From Rhodeus uyekii (taxonomy: Eukaryota > Chordata > Actinopteri > Cypriniformes > Acheilognathidae): a stretch of 64,000 nucleotides of DNA. Positions 37,401-47,400 of the stretch are shown in pieces (within the stretch, counting starts at the first letter, position 1; each line of letters opens with the position of its first letter). The stretch spans positions 6,432,001-6,496,000 of the forward strand of contig JAWRVZ010000013.1 of assembly GCA_037043235.1 (NCBI GenBank), written 5' to 3'. The position numbers were made by a program, and so were the translations under genes. Below the pieces are notes generated by a model that saw nothing but the letters and a program-made list of their open reading frames with translations, was not told the DNA's origin and did no database searches.

Positions 37401-38219
37401 CATCCAGAGTGTCATTTTATGCACTTGATGAAGCGTAAAGTGGGTTTTGAATAGCTTTGGTCAGTCAGTCCCAAAGTTTGAAACCTCTCTGACGATTCCT
37501 CCTGAACGATCAGCCTTGCTGACAACAATGAATCACTTCATCTTTAAGAATGTACATTTTCTCAGAGACCAGTCTCTTGTTCCAACACCGTTTTCACAAA
37601 TAGCTATTATTCCTTAAGCGCAGCACTGCAACTCTTCAACCCCACCCCCATGATTTTAGGGACAGAATTGTAGTTGACAGCTGAGTTTCTGGATGTCTGA
37701 AGTGCTGTGGGTTCATCTCCTGGGCATTTTCGAGCGAAAGCAAGCAAGAGAACTCAACATAGGATCAGCTGCACCACTGCTTGAGCTTTTGTTTTTGAAT
37801 CCCACGCATTTTGCGGTGAACTTGTCACCTCAGGGTTTGAAAATACAATGTATCCATACAAAATATGTAAAGACTTTGGGTTTTGTTTTATCCCCAGAAG
37901 ATATAGCTACTGATAGCAATGAAATTTCAGCTTTGAACTGATTGTGATCCCACCATCTGTCTTGGTTCCATAGGGGCGATGCATCAACTTTACCAGGGTG
38001 AAAGCAGAGGAGCCAAGGTCACCGCCACGCAGCCACCTTCCACCTCCGCCGCCCCCTTCAGACCATCAGCCACTCATGCGGCCCCCACCCAAAAGACCAC
38101 CATCCTTGGGACCCTCCATCAACCGCTCACCCCCAGGACCTCCACCAGCCCGGGCACCCCCAGGACCTCATGGTCCCCCTCCTTCACGACCTCCACCTTG
38201 CCCTGGGAACAGGCATTGA
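16493..38219 (+). CDS. antxr1c: Anthrax toxin receptor-like membrane protein (ANTXR1/ANTXRL type)
   Basis: 18 coding exons: 16493-16632, 19142-19213, 19289-19360, 19483-19564, 19666-19696, 19785-19858, 19975-20043, 20164-20244, 20980-21040, 24422-24520, 24693-24762, 27176-27254, 27625-27720, 29374-29412, 30203-30301, 30763-30930, 31034-31114, 37974-38219. They total 1659 nt, 552 aa, all in phase. A signal peptide (about 1-24) leads a vWA domain with a complete MIDAS site: D46, S48 and S50 in VLDKSGS, T114, and D143 in LTDGE. An extracellular ANTXR domain follows (CAG...FQVVVRGNGF, LCPAPI). One membrane span (about 314-337) ends in WWFWPLCC. The cytoplasmic tail holds KKKWPTVDASYYGGRGVGG, KWYSPIK, RCINFTRVK and a proline-rich end, which is ANTXR1 rather than ANTXR2 character. 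Family members bind extracellular matrix. The next gene in human gdf10 synteny is ANTXRL, so this is probably its fish counterpart. The intron after 19858 uses a GC donor. Confidence 0.93.
16633..19141 (+). other. ANTXR intron 1
   Basis: A 2.5-kb intron with ordinary donor (AA|GTAAGT) and acceptor (TTATAG). No nested gene was seen. The part at 18840-18990 is less AT-rich, contains TAATTAATTAG and may be regulatory (inference). Confidence 0.5.
21041..24421 (+). other. ANTXR intron 9
   Basis: A 3.4-kb intron. Besides the MITE at 21726-22085 it holds two non-repetitive, relatively GC-rich stretches without usable exons, at about 22290-22990 and 23840-24180. They have open frames on both strands only because stops are rare there. 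They are candidates for conserved regulatory DNA. Confidence 0.5.
21726..22085. mobile_element. Non-autonomous DNA element, GTAACACTTTACAATAAGG family
   Basis: It begins GTAACACTTTACAATAAGG and continues with GTTAACATTAACTA-type stretches, the signature of a very abundant teleost MITE family. The middle is expanded by TA-rich sequence. The right end is unclear. A relative lies at 47876-48087. Confidence 0.65.
24763..27175 (+). other. ANTXR intron 11 with a poly-C tract
   Basis: A 2.4-kb intron. An uninterrupted run of 27 C bases lies at 26317-26343, preceded by a C-rich purine-poor stretch. Open reading frames across this run (26270-26515) are artefacts of it. The rest shows no gene. Confidence 0.7.
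26317..26343. repeat. Uninterrupted C27 homopolymer
   Basis: 27 consecutive C bases (G27 on the other strand). Such a run can form i-motif/G-quadruplex structure and its length is likely polymorphic or mis-measured in assembly. Confidence 0.95.
27721..29373 (+). repeat. ANTXR intron 13 with dispersed copies of a ~53-bp unit and trinucleotide runs
   Basis: A unit with the core ATTTATNTGTGTTA...ACTCAAACATGGATTTAACAATATTGGTATATTA appears in diverged form at about 27854-27906, 27938-27990, 28032-28084, 28488-28543 and 29185-29227, all in the same orientation. ATT/AGT trinucleotide runs (27985-28022 and 28085-28100) lie between copies. The exon-flanking sequence is otherwise ordinary. Confidence 0.65.
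31330..31610 (+). mobile_element. Copy of a common cyprinid non-autonomous element
   Basis: It contains TTTCTGAAAGGTCATGTGACACTAAAGACTGGAGTAATGGC-like sequence (two blocks), then TACATTTTAAAATA and CTTGGTGAACTTTGGAGACT. These are landmarks of a family found in very many cyprinid introns. Related copies lie at 36725-37060 (+), 57085-57345 (-) and, in part, 62910-63000 (-). Confidence 0.7.
31894..31997 (+). repeat. Left arm of a 104-bp inverted duplication
   Basis: The arm reads CGTCCCTCAGTGTCTGAG ... CATCTTTCAT and is the reverse complement of 32708-32811 with about 6 mismatches in 104 bases (about 94% identity) and no gaps. The arms are separated by 710 bp. The sequence itself is not a repeat family I know. 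Confidence 0.9.
32708..32811 (-). repeat. Right arm of the 104-bp inverted duplication
   Basis: Partner of 31894-31997. It ends exactly where a CT microsatellite starts, and an L2 LINE fragment begins about 120 bp further on. Confidence 0.9.
32810..32832. repeat. CT microsatellite
   Basis: A run of about ten CT units between the inverted-duplication arm and the L2 fragment. Confidence 0.85.
32930..33510 (+). mobile_element. 5'-truncated L2/CR1-clade LINE
   Basis: The plus strand encodes SRIDYCNALFYGLP, LQLVQNSAARLLTR, HISPVLQQLHWLPV, LLLVYKTLHNLAP and RTLRSSS in the L2 reverse-transcriptase C-terminal order. A 3' tail with GTAAGGCGCCCTTAAATAAA and ATT repeats (33489-33510) follows, as expected for an L2 end. 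The frame closes at 33348 before the usual last residues. It differs enough from the 2193-3238 copy to be another subfamily. Confidence 0.85.
33846..34200 (+). mobile_element. Possible LTR-like or DNA-element remnant
   Basis: T-rich sequence with GTTTTGGTCTTTGTTTCA, a TATTTAAGTTGCGG motif and ATTAAAGACT, in the general layout of the block at 1461-1994 and of other fish promoter/polyadenylation-type repeat units. The boundaries and class are not clear. Confidence 0.35.
34403..34636. mobile_element. TTAA-type MITE with AAAGGGATAGTTCACC termini
   Basis: The left end reads AAAGGGATAGTTCACC and the right end GGTGAACTATCCCTTTA, an inverted terminal pair. Internal AAGATATTTTGAAGAATG and CTCACCCTCAAGTTGTTCC mirrored by CAACTTGAGGGTGAG are diagnostic of a family present in thousands of copies in cyprinids. 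A lone terminus occurs at 52367-52387. Confidence 0.92.
36725..37060 (+). mobile_element. Copy of the cyprinid element also seen at 31330
   Basis: It contains ATGATTTCTGAACGCTCATG, GAAGACTGGAGTAATGACTG, AATATTACTGTTTTCTACTG and, at the end, ACCAACCCCAAACTTTAGAA. These landmarks follow the same order as in the other copies in this window. Confidence 0.8.
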
Positions 38220-39300
38220 GAACAATGGAGGGCCTTCACAGCCAACCTAAAATCTCTGCCTTTAATTCAAATTTGTGACATGAAATGGTGCTTTATTGGG
38301 ATATATGGTTCTACAAAGAACCTTTATCATCCACAACCTCTCCATTCTACAAAAGGGTCTATATAATTTTTTTAAAGCTCTATTTAGAAACGTTCATTGA
38401 AAGGTTCTTTGGGGAACCAAAAATGGTTCTTCTCTGTGGAAAAAATTTTGGAATTTTTTTTTTAAGAGCGTGTTCTTACTATTAACAGAGGCACTGAAAG
38501 AGGGACTGCATCAATGCATGAGATTATTAATGCATTTTTTTAGGCACTTGAGAACTTTGAATGTTGATTTTGGGTATTTGTACATCACATTTTGCATGAC
38601 ATTAATGTGTCAGTAGACGACGACTGTATGTTCATGGATAGTAGAGTATGGTATGCATTATGCCCTGTTTTAATTTGTTTAATATTAACTGGTCACGTTT
38701 CAAAAAAAAAATCTGACTTGCTGTGACTGCAGGGCAGTATAAACCTCTAATTTATTTAGCCTTGAGTTCCTGGTAGGCACTTGAATATAAAATATTCACC
38801 ACTGGTACGGGACACTCAGCATGATATTTTATATAATATATTTTGTGTTTTGCTTTGTGGATCATGGTCATTTTTAGTAGTCCTATACAGTAAGAAAATA
38901 TCAATGTTCTAAAAATATGTTCATGGGTTAATTTTTTATATAATTTTTTTTTTTTGTCTCCAATGATATGAGAATAAGAACAATATTTGCCCCATTCTAT
39001 GTAAATGTATAAAGGACAGGAATAATAAATATTCGGTTAAAAAAAAAATCAAGTCTATACTTTATGTTAGTCTATACTACAAATGTGTGCATACAGTATA
39101 CAGTAAAATGTGCAGGTTTACTTCTTGAACACCTTTAATTCTAGAGATTATTTCAATTTGTGCATATCTTGCACCACAGCCAGCGTATGCATAAACATGA
39201 TATTGTACTTACACTATAGGGGTATAAAAGTACAAAAATAAATGTTGTATGTGAATCTACATTTTTTTTATGCATACTGCCTAGCCATATCGTAGATACT
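38220..39300 (+). other. ANTXR gene 3'UTR and flank
   Basis: Non-coding sequence after the stop. AATAAA candidates lie near 39022 and 39236. The segment 38300-38435 carries GGTTCTACAAAGAACC and GGTTCTTTGGGGAACC palindromes, a common teleost palindromic repeat, so part of the UTR is transposon-derived. Confidence 0.5.
38300..38435. mobile_element. Palindromic AAAGGTTCTTTGGGGAACC-type teleost repeat
   Basis: The pair GGTTCTACAAAGAACC at the left and AAAGGTTCTTTGGGGAACC with AAAATGGTTCTTCT at the right is the hallmark of a widespread teleost foldback repeat. It sits in the ANTXR 3' region. Confidence 0.65.
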
Positions 39301-41451
39301 GAGTTAGAATGAGAATCTGGGAGCTGCATGTTTTAGCTTTATTTTTTGGGCTTCCTTATTTCCACCCATGCTTTATACAGTTCACCTCATTCTGCTCTGT
39401 AAGGAATTAATACTCAGCAGGAGCTTGATTCACATCATGTAACATGACATGATTCATATGGTCTGATGACTGCAGCTCCTTTGGCTGGGTGCACCGAACA
39501 CTCATGAGAAACATCAATGTGTTGACAGTAGCCACAAAACGTGGAGCCCTGTGGCAGCACTGGGGATGTTCCCATTACAGGCACTGACAGCCACACATTA
39601 TGACTAATATCCCTCTGCCTGCTGTGCTTGCACCAGCTTGATTGCTTTTGTACCAAAGGAGAATCATTCAGTGATCACACTTAGACCCGATATATTTCCC
39701 ATATCAGATTCAAATTTTTAAAAAATGGAAATGATTTTAGCATGCATCTGAATGCAGTTACAGAAACGTAGGCCAACACATTAACCCTCCTAGACTGAAT
39801 TTCACGTTCTTGACGTCTCACTTTGCTGTGAAGAGAAACAGTGCCCTCTCTCGGCCAAAATCAGACAGGATTCAATACAGCTCAATGTAAACATTGGTTG
39901 AGGCTCCGACATTTTAATATCAATTAATTGCAAACCGACCTTACTTCGTTGTGAAGCAAATACGAAGACTATTGGCAACATGCCTTCAACGACACGTCAA
40001 AGTCGCATTGTAGAAATCATGTAATTATCAAAATCGTATCAGAATGTGGAAAGTTAGTTTTAGCCCCTTTTTTAACTAGCCTTCGAAATTGCCTACCCTA
40101 CTTTTAAGATAATTTGGATCAAAATGAAAAACTGATCAAAACTGATTTACATAAAGTAATTACATGCTAAACGACCTGGTTTTCTTTACAAAGATCTACC
40201 ACAAAACTGGGTTAGATGCATGAAGTCTGGCTATAAATGTTTTACAGAATCAAATTTCAGCCAATGAATGATGCTTTGGTAAATTATGAAATTAAAAAGT
40301 TTTAATTATGAGATAAAATGCCAAAATCATGAAAGTTAAAATTACGACTAAAATGAATTAAATAATCTAGATTAAAAAGTGAAAGTTGACAGACATACTG
40401 GAATAATTATGAGGGGTGAAAGTCTTCATTAATGTCAATTAGAATTATGAGATTAAACCATTATTATATGAAGTCAATTAGCTTATGAAATAAAAAAGTC
40501 CAAATTTAGATTTCTTAAAATGCATCTATAATAAAGCAATGCATTATGAATGTCAACATGGATCAAAACCATAGAAGCCCCATTTCTGCCAAATAATTTT
40601 TTTCCCCCAAGTCAATACCAAAATACCAAGTCATAGTTATGATAAATTTAAGTCAATTTTGACTGTCAATTATAATTAGTTAAGCATCCTAATTTTTTAT
40701 ATACATTCACAATGCATAAAATACTGTAATAGGCTTTCGTCATACAAAAGATGGCTAAAGCCAGAACACCCCATCATAAACATATGAGCCTGGATTACTT
40801 TTTTATTGAAGTAGGAGGACACATCTGACCTCCAGCAGACATCATTCACTCTCACACACAACTGGGGTCTACATTAACAACCAATATCCTCTGTGAGAAA
40901 ACTGTGGTACAACATATCAATCACTCTGTAATGCTTACGAGACTCAAGAATTTGAAGGGCACTTAGGAATTACTTTAAGTGTCATGCATGATTTCTAAAT
41001 TCAAGAAAACAGGAAACATAATATTAGTTATATTGGGAAGGTGAATAATGTATGAAAGTGTAAGGCAGTATTGATTATGTCTTTCTTTCATTTCTTCAAG
41101 TGTATTGATTGGAACACCTCAAATGTTACTTAAAAAGCAGAGCATAAAATGAATGATGGAAAACATACCATTTGTAAAGAAAAACTTTCACGCCATACTA
41201 CTTTTGGAATATTTAATTTTCTGTCCAACATAGCAGGTATATAAATAAACTAGGCAAAAGCCATTATCATACTGCTATTTTCTTATATTCCAAGTAGAGC
41301 AAACCTCAATTAGGACCTTTTGAAATCATTGTTTAAAGAAACTCTTCCATAGGAAGTTCACAGAGCATTTGCACAGACATCTCTAGCTTTTCATTTGATC
41401 ATGCCATGGAAAATGGGGGCAGATAAAGGAAGACCACAACAGGAACATATT
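39301..41451. other. Intergenic DNA between the ANTXR gene and rrp12
   Basis: AT-rich with no gene-like frames. A less AT-biased interval at 39430-39670 may be regulatory. TTTATT at about 40801 (AATAAA on the minus strand) could serve as an rrp12 polyadenylation signal, giving a 3'UTR of about 0.65 kb; this is a guess. Confidence 0.4.
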
Positions 41452-44400
41452 TTAGGCTTTCCTCTTCTTCAGTATTCTCGTTCCAGAGAGCGCTCCTTTC
41501 TTGGCCCCTCTGACCATGCCTTTGAACTGGCCTTGGAGTTTGGCCTTTTTCCTGTTAAAATTAAGTCATGTTTGATCAGCTGTACCGCTTGCATATTTAA
41601 GGAGAAAGTGTGTTGAATCAGTCCCTTACCTGCGATTGAGCTGGGCCTTCTTCAGAGGAACGTAGGCATAAGGGTCACACTTGCCTTCCTTTTTAACATC
41701 CCCTTTACCCTTCTGCAATGAACAGAGAAGTTTAGCAGAGATCCTTCAGATGTTCATTTTCTTTGTTGGCCATTACAAAATGTTGCCCTTCACGTCTCAC
41801 CTTAGATTTATACTCCGTCCCAAACTCTGGTCTTGCACCTAGAGGCCTGTGGATTCCAATTCCACCAGCTGAGAAGTTCAACAATACATAGAAGTGTTAA
41901 AATGTAAAGAAACATTATATGATGAAATTGTTGTAACAATATCATTACGGTGAAATTCAATAATGTATAATGTATTCAAATTCTTGGCCCACCTTTATAT
42001 GACATTGTAGGTTTGACATCCATGTCATCATCTAGATCATCATGTGTTTTCCACTTTGGATTCTTCCTCTGTAAAAAAAAAAAGAAAGAAATGTCACTAA
42101 AATATTTATTTATTTTTACATGCATCAATTCTCCATAATCAAGAAAGTAAAAAAAAAAAAAAGTTATGCAATGCATAAAAAACCCACAGTTTTTACTCCT
42201 GCCTCTTCAAGTACATCATTCATTTCAGCGTCTGGAGAGATATACGTATATTAACATTCAGTGGTTTATTACAGTAATAAAGATCAGCCAACACACTTGA
42301 GCAAAAATGATCAAGTCCTACCTTTAGCTTTGTCATCATCTTCATCACCCCCTTCTTTGATTATCAAGCGACCATCAGATGTCACCTTGAATCCATGCTC
42401 GGTTCTGGTAGCCTTCTTTATATTAGGGTTGGTGGCTAAACCAATAAAAACAAGTGATACATAAACAAGATATTAATATATGTGATCAATTTAATTTGCT
42501 TGTGAATTATTCTAACCAAACTTATGAAAAGATCTTTTACCCAGAACTCTCTGCGCTGCTTTCGGATCAAGGAAGTTGAGTGGTTCGTCGGACACACCTT
42601 CCTTTAACCAGGCCTGACCCTTCTTTTTCACTGGCTTCTTCATCCCCTTCTTGGGCTTCTCGTCGTCATCCGAGTCAGCAGAATCAGTCTCAGCCAGAAT
42701 GTCCTCAATACTGCAAAGAGACCAAGGACTTTAATCCGGAAACATTTGAAATTTGAACACTCCCTGTTCACACTAGAGTTTTTCAAAAGTTGCTCACTCA
42801 CTGAAATGTCTGAAAAAGCTTAAATCACTTTACTGAACATGAAACTTAAAAGTTCATAAGATGACACAGAGAAAGAGCATTCCAACTTCTAAAGCTGTTC
42901 TTCTAACACAATCGTTACATTAGAAATATCTGTTAATTGCACTCACTGTTGCACACAGGACGCAGTAAAAATCGAATGGTCTAAAACCCAATTGTCCATT
43001 TTTTCCCCACAGGACAGCAATTGAGTAAATTCTGTCATCTTTGCAGGATTACAATACTAAAACTCTACAAACATTACTCTAACAACACTATAGAAGTAAA
43101 TAGCAGACAGCAATGGCATTATAACCATAGATACTATGGTTACAATATCCATCACATGACAAAAAATACATCATACCCGTTTTCAGTCCATACTACAGTG
43201 CAAAAACAGTGTTTTCAAACCCTCCCCCCAAAAAACAAGCCGTCTCAATGGAGACAGAAGGCCAAAATGGGGAAAAAATATGTTTTTAAGTTAAAATACG
43301 TGTGTGTGTGTGTGTGTGTGTGTGTGGACAAGGCCAAATAAAATAAAAAACATCTACTCTATGAATCACTTCCTGGCCAGCACAGTCAGCTAAGCCTCAA
43401 AATAGTTCTAGATGTACACCACATAAGTAACAATACACTAGCATAAAGCAAAAGATTCTGTACCTCTCTCCTTTCACTTTAGGATTCTCATCCTCAGAGT
43501 CTGAGCCGTCCTCTTCTGTCTTGCTCACAAGTCTGCGCCTCTTATTTCTGGTCTCTGTTTTACGAATATTCACTAGAACCTTGTGTTGATCAGCTGGCAA
43601 CATGCTTTTGACCAGCTCAAATCTGAACAGATATTACATTACAATCATACAAAGTTTACAGAATAAAAAGAAATACCATACAAAGAAAGGACTGAGTGGC
43701 TATGTTTGGTCAGCTTACCCAAATTTCCTAATCAATTTGGTGTAAATACTCTTAAGCTTCACTCTGAAGTGTCTTCGCATATCATTCATATTGCTGATGC
43801 CATCCATCTGCAAAATGATAAAGAGAAAAAAAGAAAAGAAAAAAAATCTATAACATGGTCATTTTAATAGACACTACTCAGACACTTTTTACAATTCAAA
43901 CGCAATCTCTTTCTCACTTACAATAACATTAACATAGCTGGCTAAAACCTTCACATCTAGAGAAAACAGGAGAACTTTTAGGAAGCCAAGAGAGGCCTTG
44001 ACAATGTCTCGCGTCCTGCTGGCAAGCAGAAGACAGACATTTTGTAGCAGCAGCTCCAGTGAAGACACGTCTATGGCATCTGCAGAAAAAGGCCAGAGAA
44101 TATTTCCACATTAACATCAAACAATGATGACAAACACTTAAGGAATCTTTATGATCATTAATATCACAACAGTTTCACTTTTTGAAAGATTTTTGCAGAA
44201 AATGTGATTGGTTGATTCCCAACAAAACAACAGAGAAAGCCCTGAAATGTAGCGGTTTAATAGTAGCGCTCACTCTCACCTTTGTAATGGAACACTAGCC
44301 TGGTTAAGGCGAGAACTGTGCATGTGATCATCGTTACAGAGCCAGTCAGTCCAATGTACACATGTCCCAAATACTCATTTATGGCATCTGACAACACATG

Positions 44401-47400
44401 ATAATGAGAATTATTTATTATATTATTATTTAAATATTATATTATTATTATTTCAGCAAGAAATTAAAGTAAATTTCTCAGAAATTAAAACAAAAATGTA
44501 TTCAATTTTCCTTTTACCTTTAGCGTTCCCACAAAACCGCAAAAGTGCATTGCCAATCTCAACCAGAAGAGAGTAGGCATTTTTGCGGGCACCGATCGAC
44601 ATTTCCTTTGTGCAAAGAATTACCTAAAAAAAAAAAATTCAAAATATTACAGCTTTTATAAAGAACAACACTGATTTAAGACTGCACAGTTACACCATTT
44701 TATGTCAATGTTATGGTGTGTTCATTTAAATACCAACTAACGTTAATTAACAGCATCTACTCACTGTAGGTTTAGTAACATGTAATTATAGTTCCTTAGT
44801 CTTATGGTAAGGATGCTAAAATAAAGGGTTACCAATTGCGCCCTACGCAAGACATACCTCAGGAAGCAGAGCAGTGATAAAATCCTGGTGTTCCCCATTG
44901 ATCTGCTTCACTATGTGAATCAAACACTTGAGTCTAGGCTGAAAAAAGTCAAGCAAGCACAAATATTACTCCTTACACATTCTCATGGTAAAGCGATTAC
45001 AGTAATACCTCGGTTTACGAGTGTAATTCAGTCCAAGAGCGAGCTCGTAACTCAATTCTCATACACCAAAACAATTAGATTTCCCATAAGAATGCAATAA
45101 AATACAAATCACTCAATTCGTTCCATATGACCATAAATGCCAATTTTAAAAAAAATTTGGTTTTAGCCTATTAATTACAGTTAATAATTGACAATTTACG
45201 GTAACGCGCACTTTAGCTTTGAGTAGCGTCGCTGCTGGCATGATGGAGACGAGAGGAGGGTTTTACTGCTTAGAGAGAGAATTTCGTACCTTCTTTCTTA
45301 CTCATCTTGAGGGCCATTGTCTATATGCTGTACGTGTATATTTCACCACGTGAACAATCGCGATCACGATTAATGTTAACAACATGAGGTAAAACCGCTG
45401 TAAATCACTTATAAAAGTTTGCACTGTGGTGAATTATGCAACCAAACCGAGCGACGCTGAGAGAATGAACGAGTTAAGGGTTGATAGGCTTTATGAGAGG
45501 CTGTCGTTAGGATATTTCGAGTAAAAATGTGCGCTAAGATGCTGAGCGTTAGGACTTCTCCACACAAAAAAAAATGCGCGTGGGCAAGGGAAAAATTTCC
45601 GCACTCCGATACAATGCTCGTACACCGATTTTCACCGACTTTCCATGCTCGTATATAAAGTCACTCGTAAACTGAGGTATTACTGTACTTAGTTTTGTCA
45701 TGGCTCTCACCCGTTTGGCAGATGAGGCCGCAGACGTCAGGCTGTCCAGCAACATTCCCTTCAGCTGCTCAAGATTTGCCAGAACAAAAGCCTTACAAGA
45801 TGTTCCCTCTCCTCCACACATCTCTTCCAGCACTCTATAGGCTTTTTTCTGGATGCTAGAGTCCTTGCTCTATAAACATACATGTGCAGAGACAAACATT
45901 ACATGAAGGTCACTCATTATGCAAAGAGTGAAACTATGGTTTAAAATCACAATGGGAAGATTCTCACCTCCACTAAAGGTTTAATCAATTCAAAAGTCTT
46001 GGTCATAGATGCTTCGTCCACAAATGGAGCCATTGCAACAATCAGGTCGATAACTGCAAGCCTGCAAAATATTAGCCACATATTTTCCAATGCAAGATGT
46101 AAACTATTCCAATGAAACTTGACGTCTTTTAGGCTGATACGCGACAAAAATATGGTTTTAAATTATGCCTTACTCAGGTTTCCTTCTAGGTCTCCCTTAA
46201 ACATACCTACAGCCTTGTAAGAAAGTAGAGCTGAATTACCGTGTGAAACTTTCCACGCTGTTGAGTCTCTCTAAGGCTTTGTGCAGGAACATGCACACCA
46301 TCTAAACCAAGAGGAAAAAATATTTTCTCTCAACATGAGAAAACGCAATGTAGTTTTACACTTATGCATTTGGCAGGAAAGGCCAGAATGTAATTCTTGC
46401 AATGATGTAATTTATTTGCTAATATGGACGATTAACTTACCGTCTGGTCTGAGATACTAAGGTAAACTCTGATAGTCTCAAGGACAGCCATCCTAGCAGA
46501 TGCCATCTCTCCTGGTTTAGGCTGCTGACTATATACATTAAACAGGACGGGAAGGAAGTTCTTGGAAAAGCGATTTAATTCAGCCTTCTCTTCCTCTGCA
46601 GATTTAATATATAATCATAAATCAGTGAAAATATAGCCAGAGTAATGACAAGAAAACGATGAAGAGCTGTTCAGATTTTGAGACCGTTATAATAACCCAG
46701 CTGACCTGTCTCACAGCTCTTGATGAGAGTCCGCAAGGCCTGACAGATGCACAGGCGGAGGTCAGGGCGATCATTGAGAGCAGTACCCAGAGAGCGAGCA
46801 ATTCCCTTAAAAGATGCCAACAGATCTGTGGGTTTAGTGCAGAATCCAGGTAACATAGTCCAAACCTGGAAAAACAAACACATTTATAACATTGGAAAAA
46901 TGTTTAGCTGTGAATCATTCAAATCAATGGCTGTTTTTTTTTTGTAAATGCATATTTTCAAGAATTATAAAATAAATATGCACATATTAGTTTACAAGTT
47001 AACTGTTAACTGTTCCTGTATGACTTGCAGGTCATAACAGCATATGGGTGACTAGATGAAGACACAACGGTCACAACTGTTTAACTGATTAGTCACACAT
47101 ACATTGTCATTGGCAGATTATTTTAACAATAACTGTCAAAATGCTTATCTTACCTGCATCTGCAGAGTCTGATACACTTTTGCCATCAGTTTCTGTCCTG
47201 ACTGCTCCAGTTCATCAGCTGATATAAACCAGAGGAGGAGGAATGAAAAGATAAGCATATACATTTGATATAGTAATACAGACACTAATTAACATAAGTG
47301 ATTTACATTGTAAACCAGTGTATGTGACAACTACAAACCTTTCTGTTTAAGTCTGTTTGCCAGAGGGAGAAAGTATGATGTGAAGTAAGCCAGCTGAGTG

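Larger units (their letters stand above)
31115..37973 (+). other. ANTXR intron 17, long and repeat-rich
   Basis: A 6.9-kb intron before the last coding exon. It contains two copies of a common cyprinid DNA element, a 104-bp inverted duplication, an L2 fragment, an LTR-like block, and a TTAA-type MITE, each listed separately. Non-repetitive, more GC-balanced stretches at 31690-32330, 35040-35470 and 37320-37660 may be regulatory. Confidence 0.6.

Noticed and set aside
16493..38219. Assignment of the receptor as antxr2 (which lies near PRDM8 and BMP3 in human)
   Set aside because: The AAEPSSVCAG, LLLCPAPI, RCINFTRVK and proline-rich end are ANTXR1-type; ANTXR2 ends soon after the MRPQ block.
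37979..38278. Alternative frame over the last ANTXR exon
   Set aside because: The frame giving RCINFTRVK and a proline-rich tail ending NRH is in phase with the preceding exon; the other is a shadow.
45549..45833. 94-codon minus-strand frame partly overlapping an rrp12 exon
   Set aside because: The real exon is 45869-45711; the remainder is intron and the pogo-like element read through.
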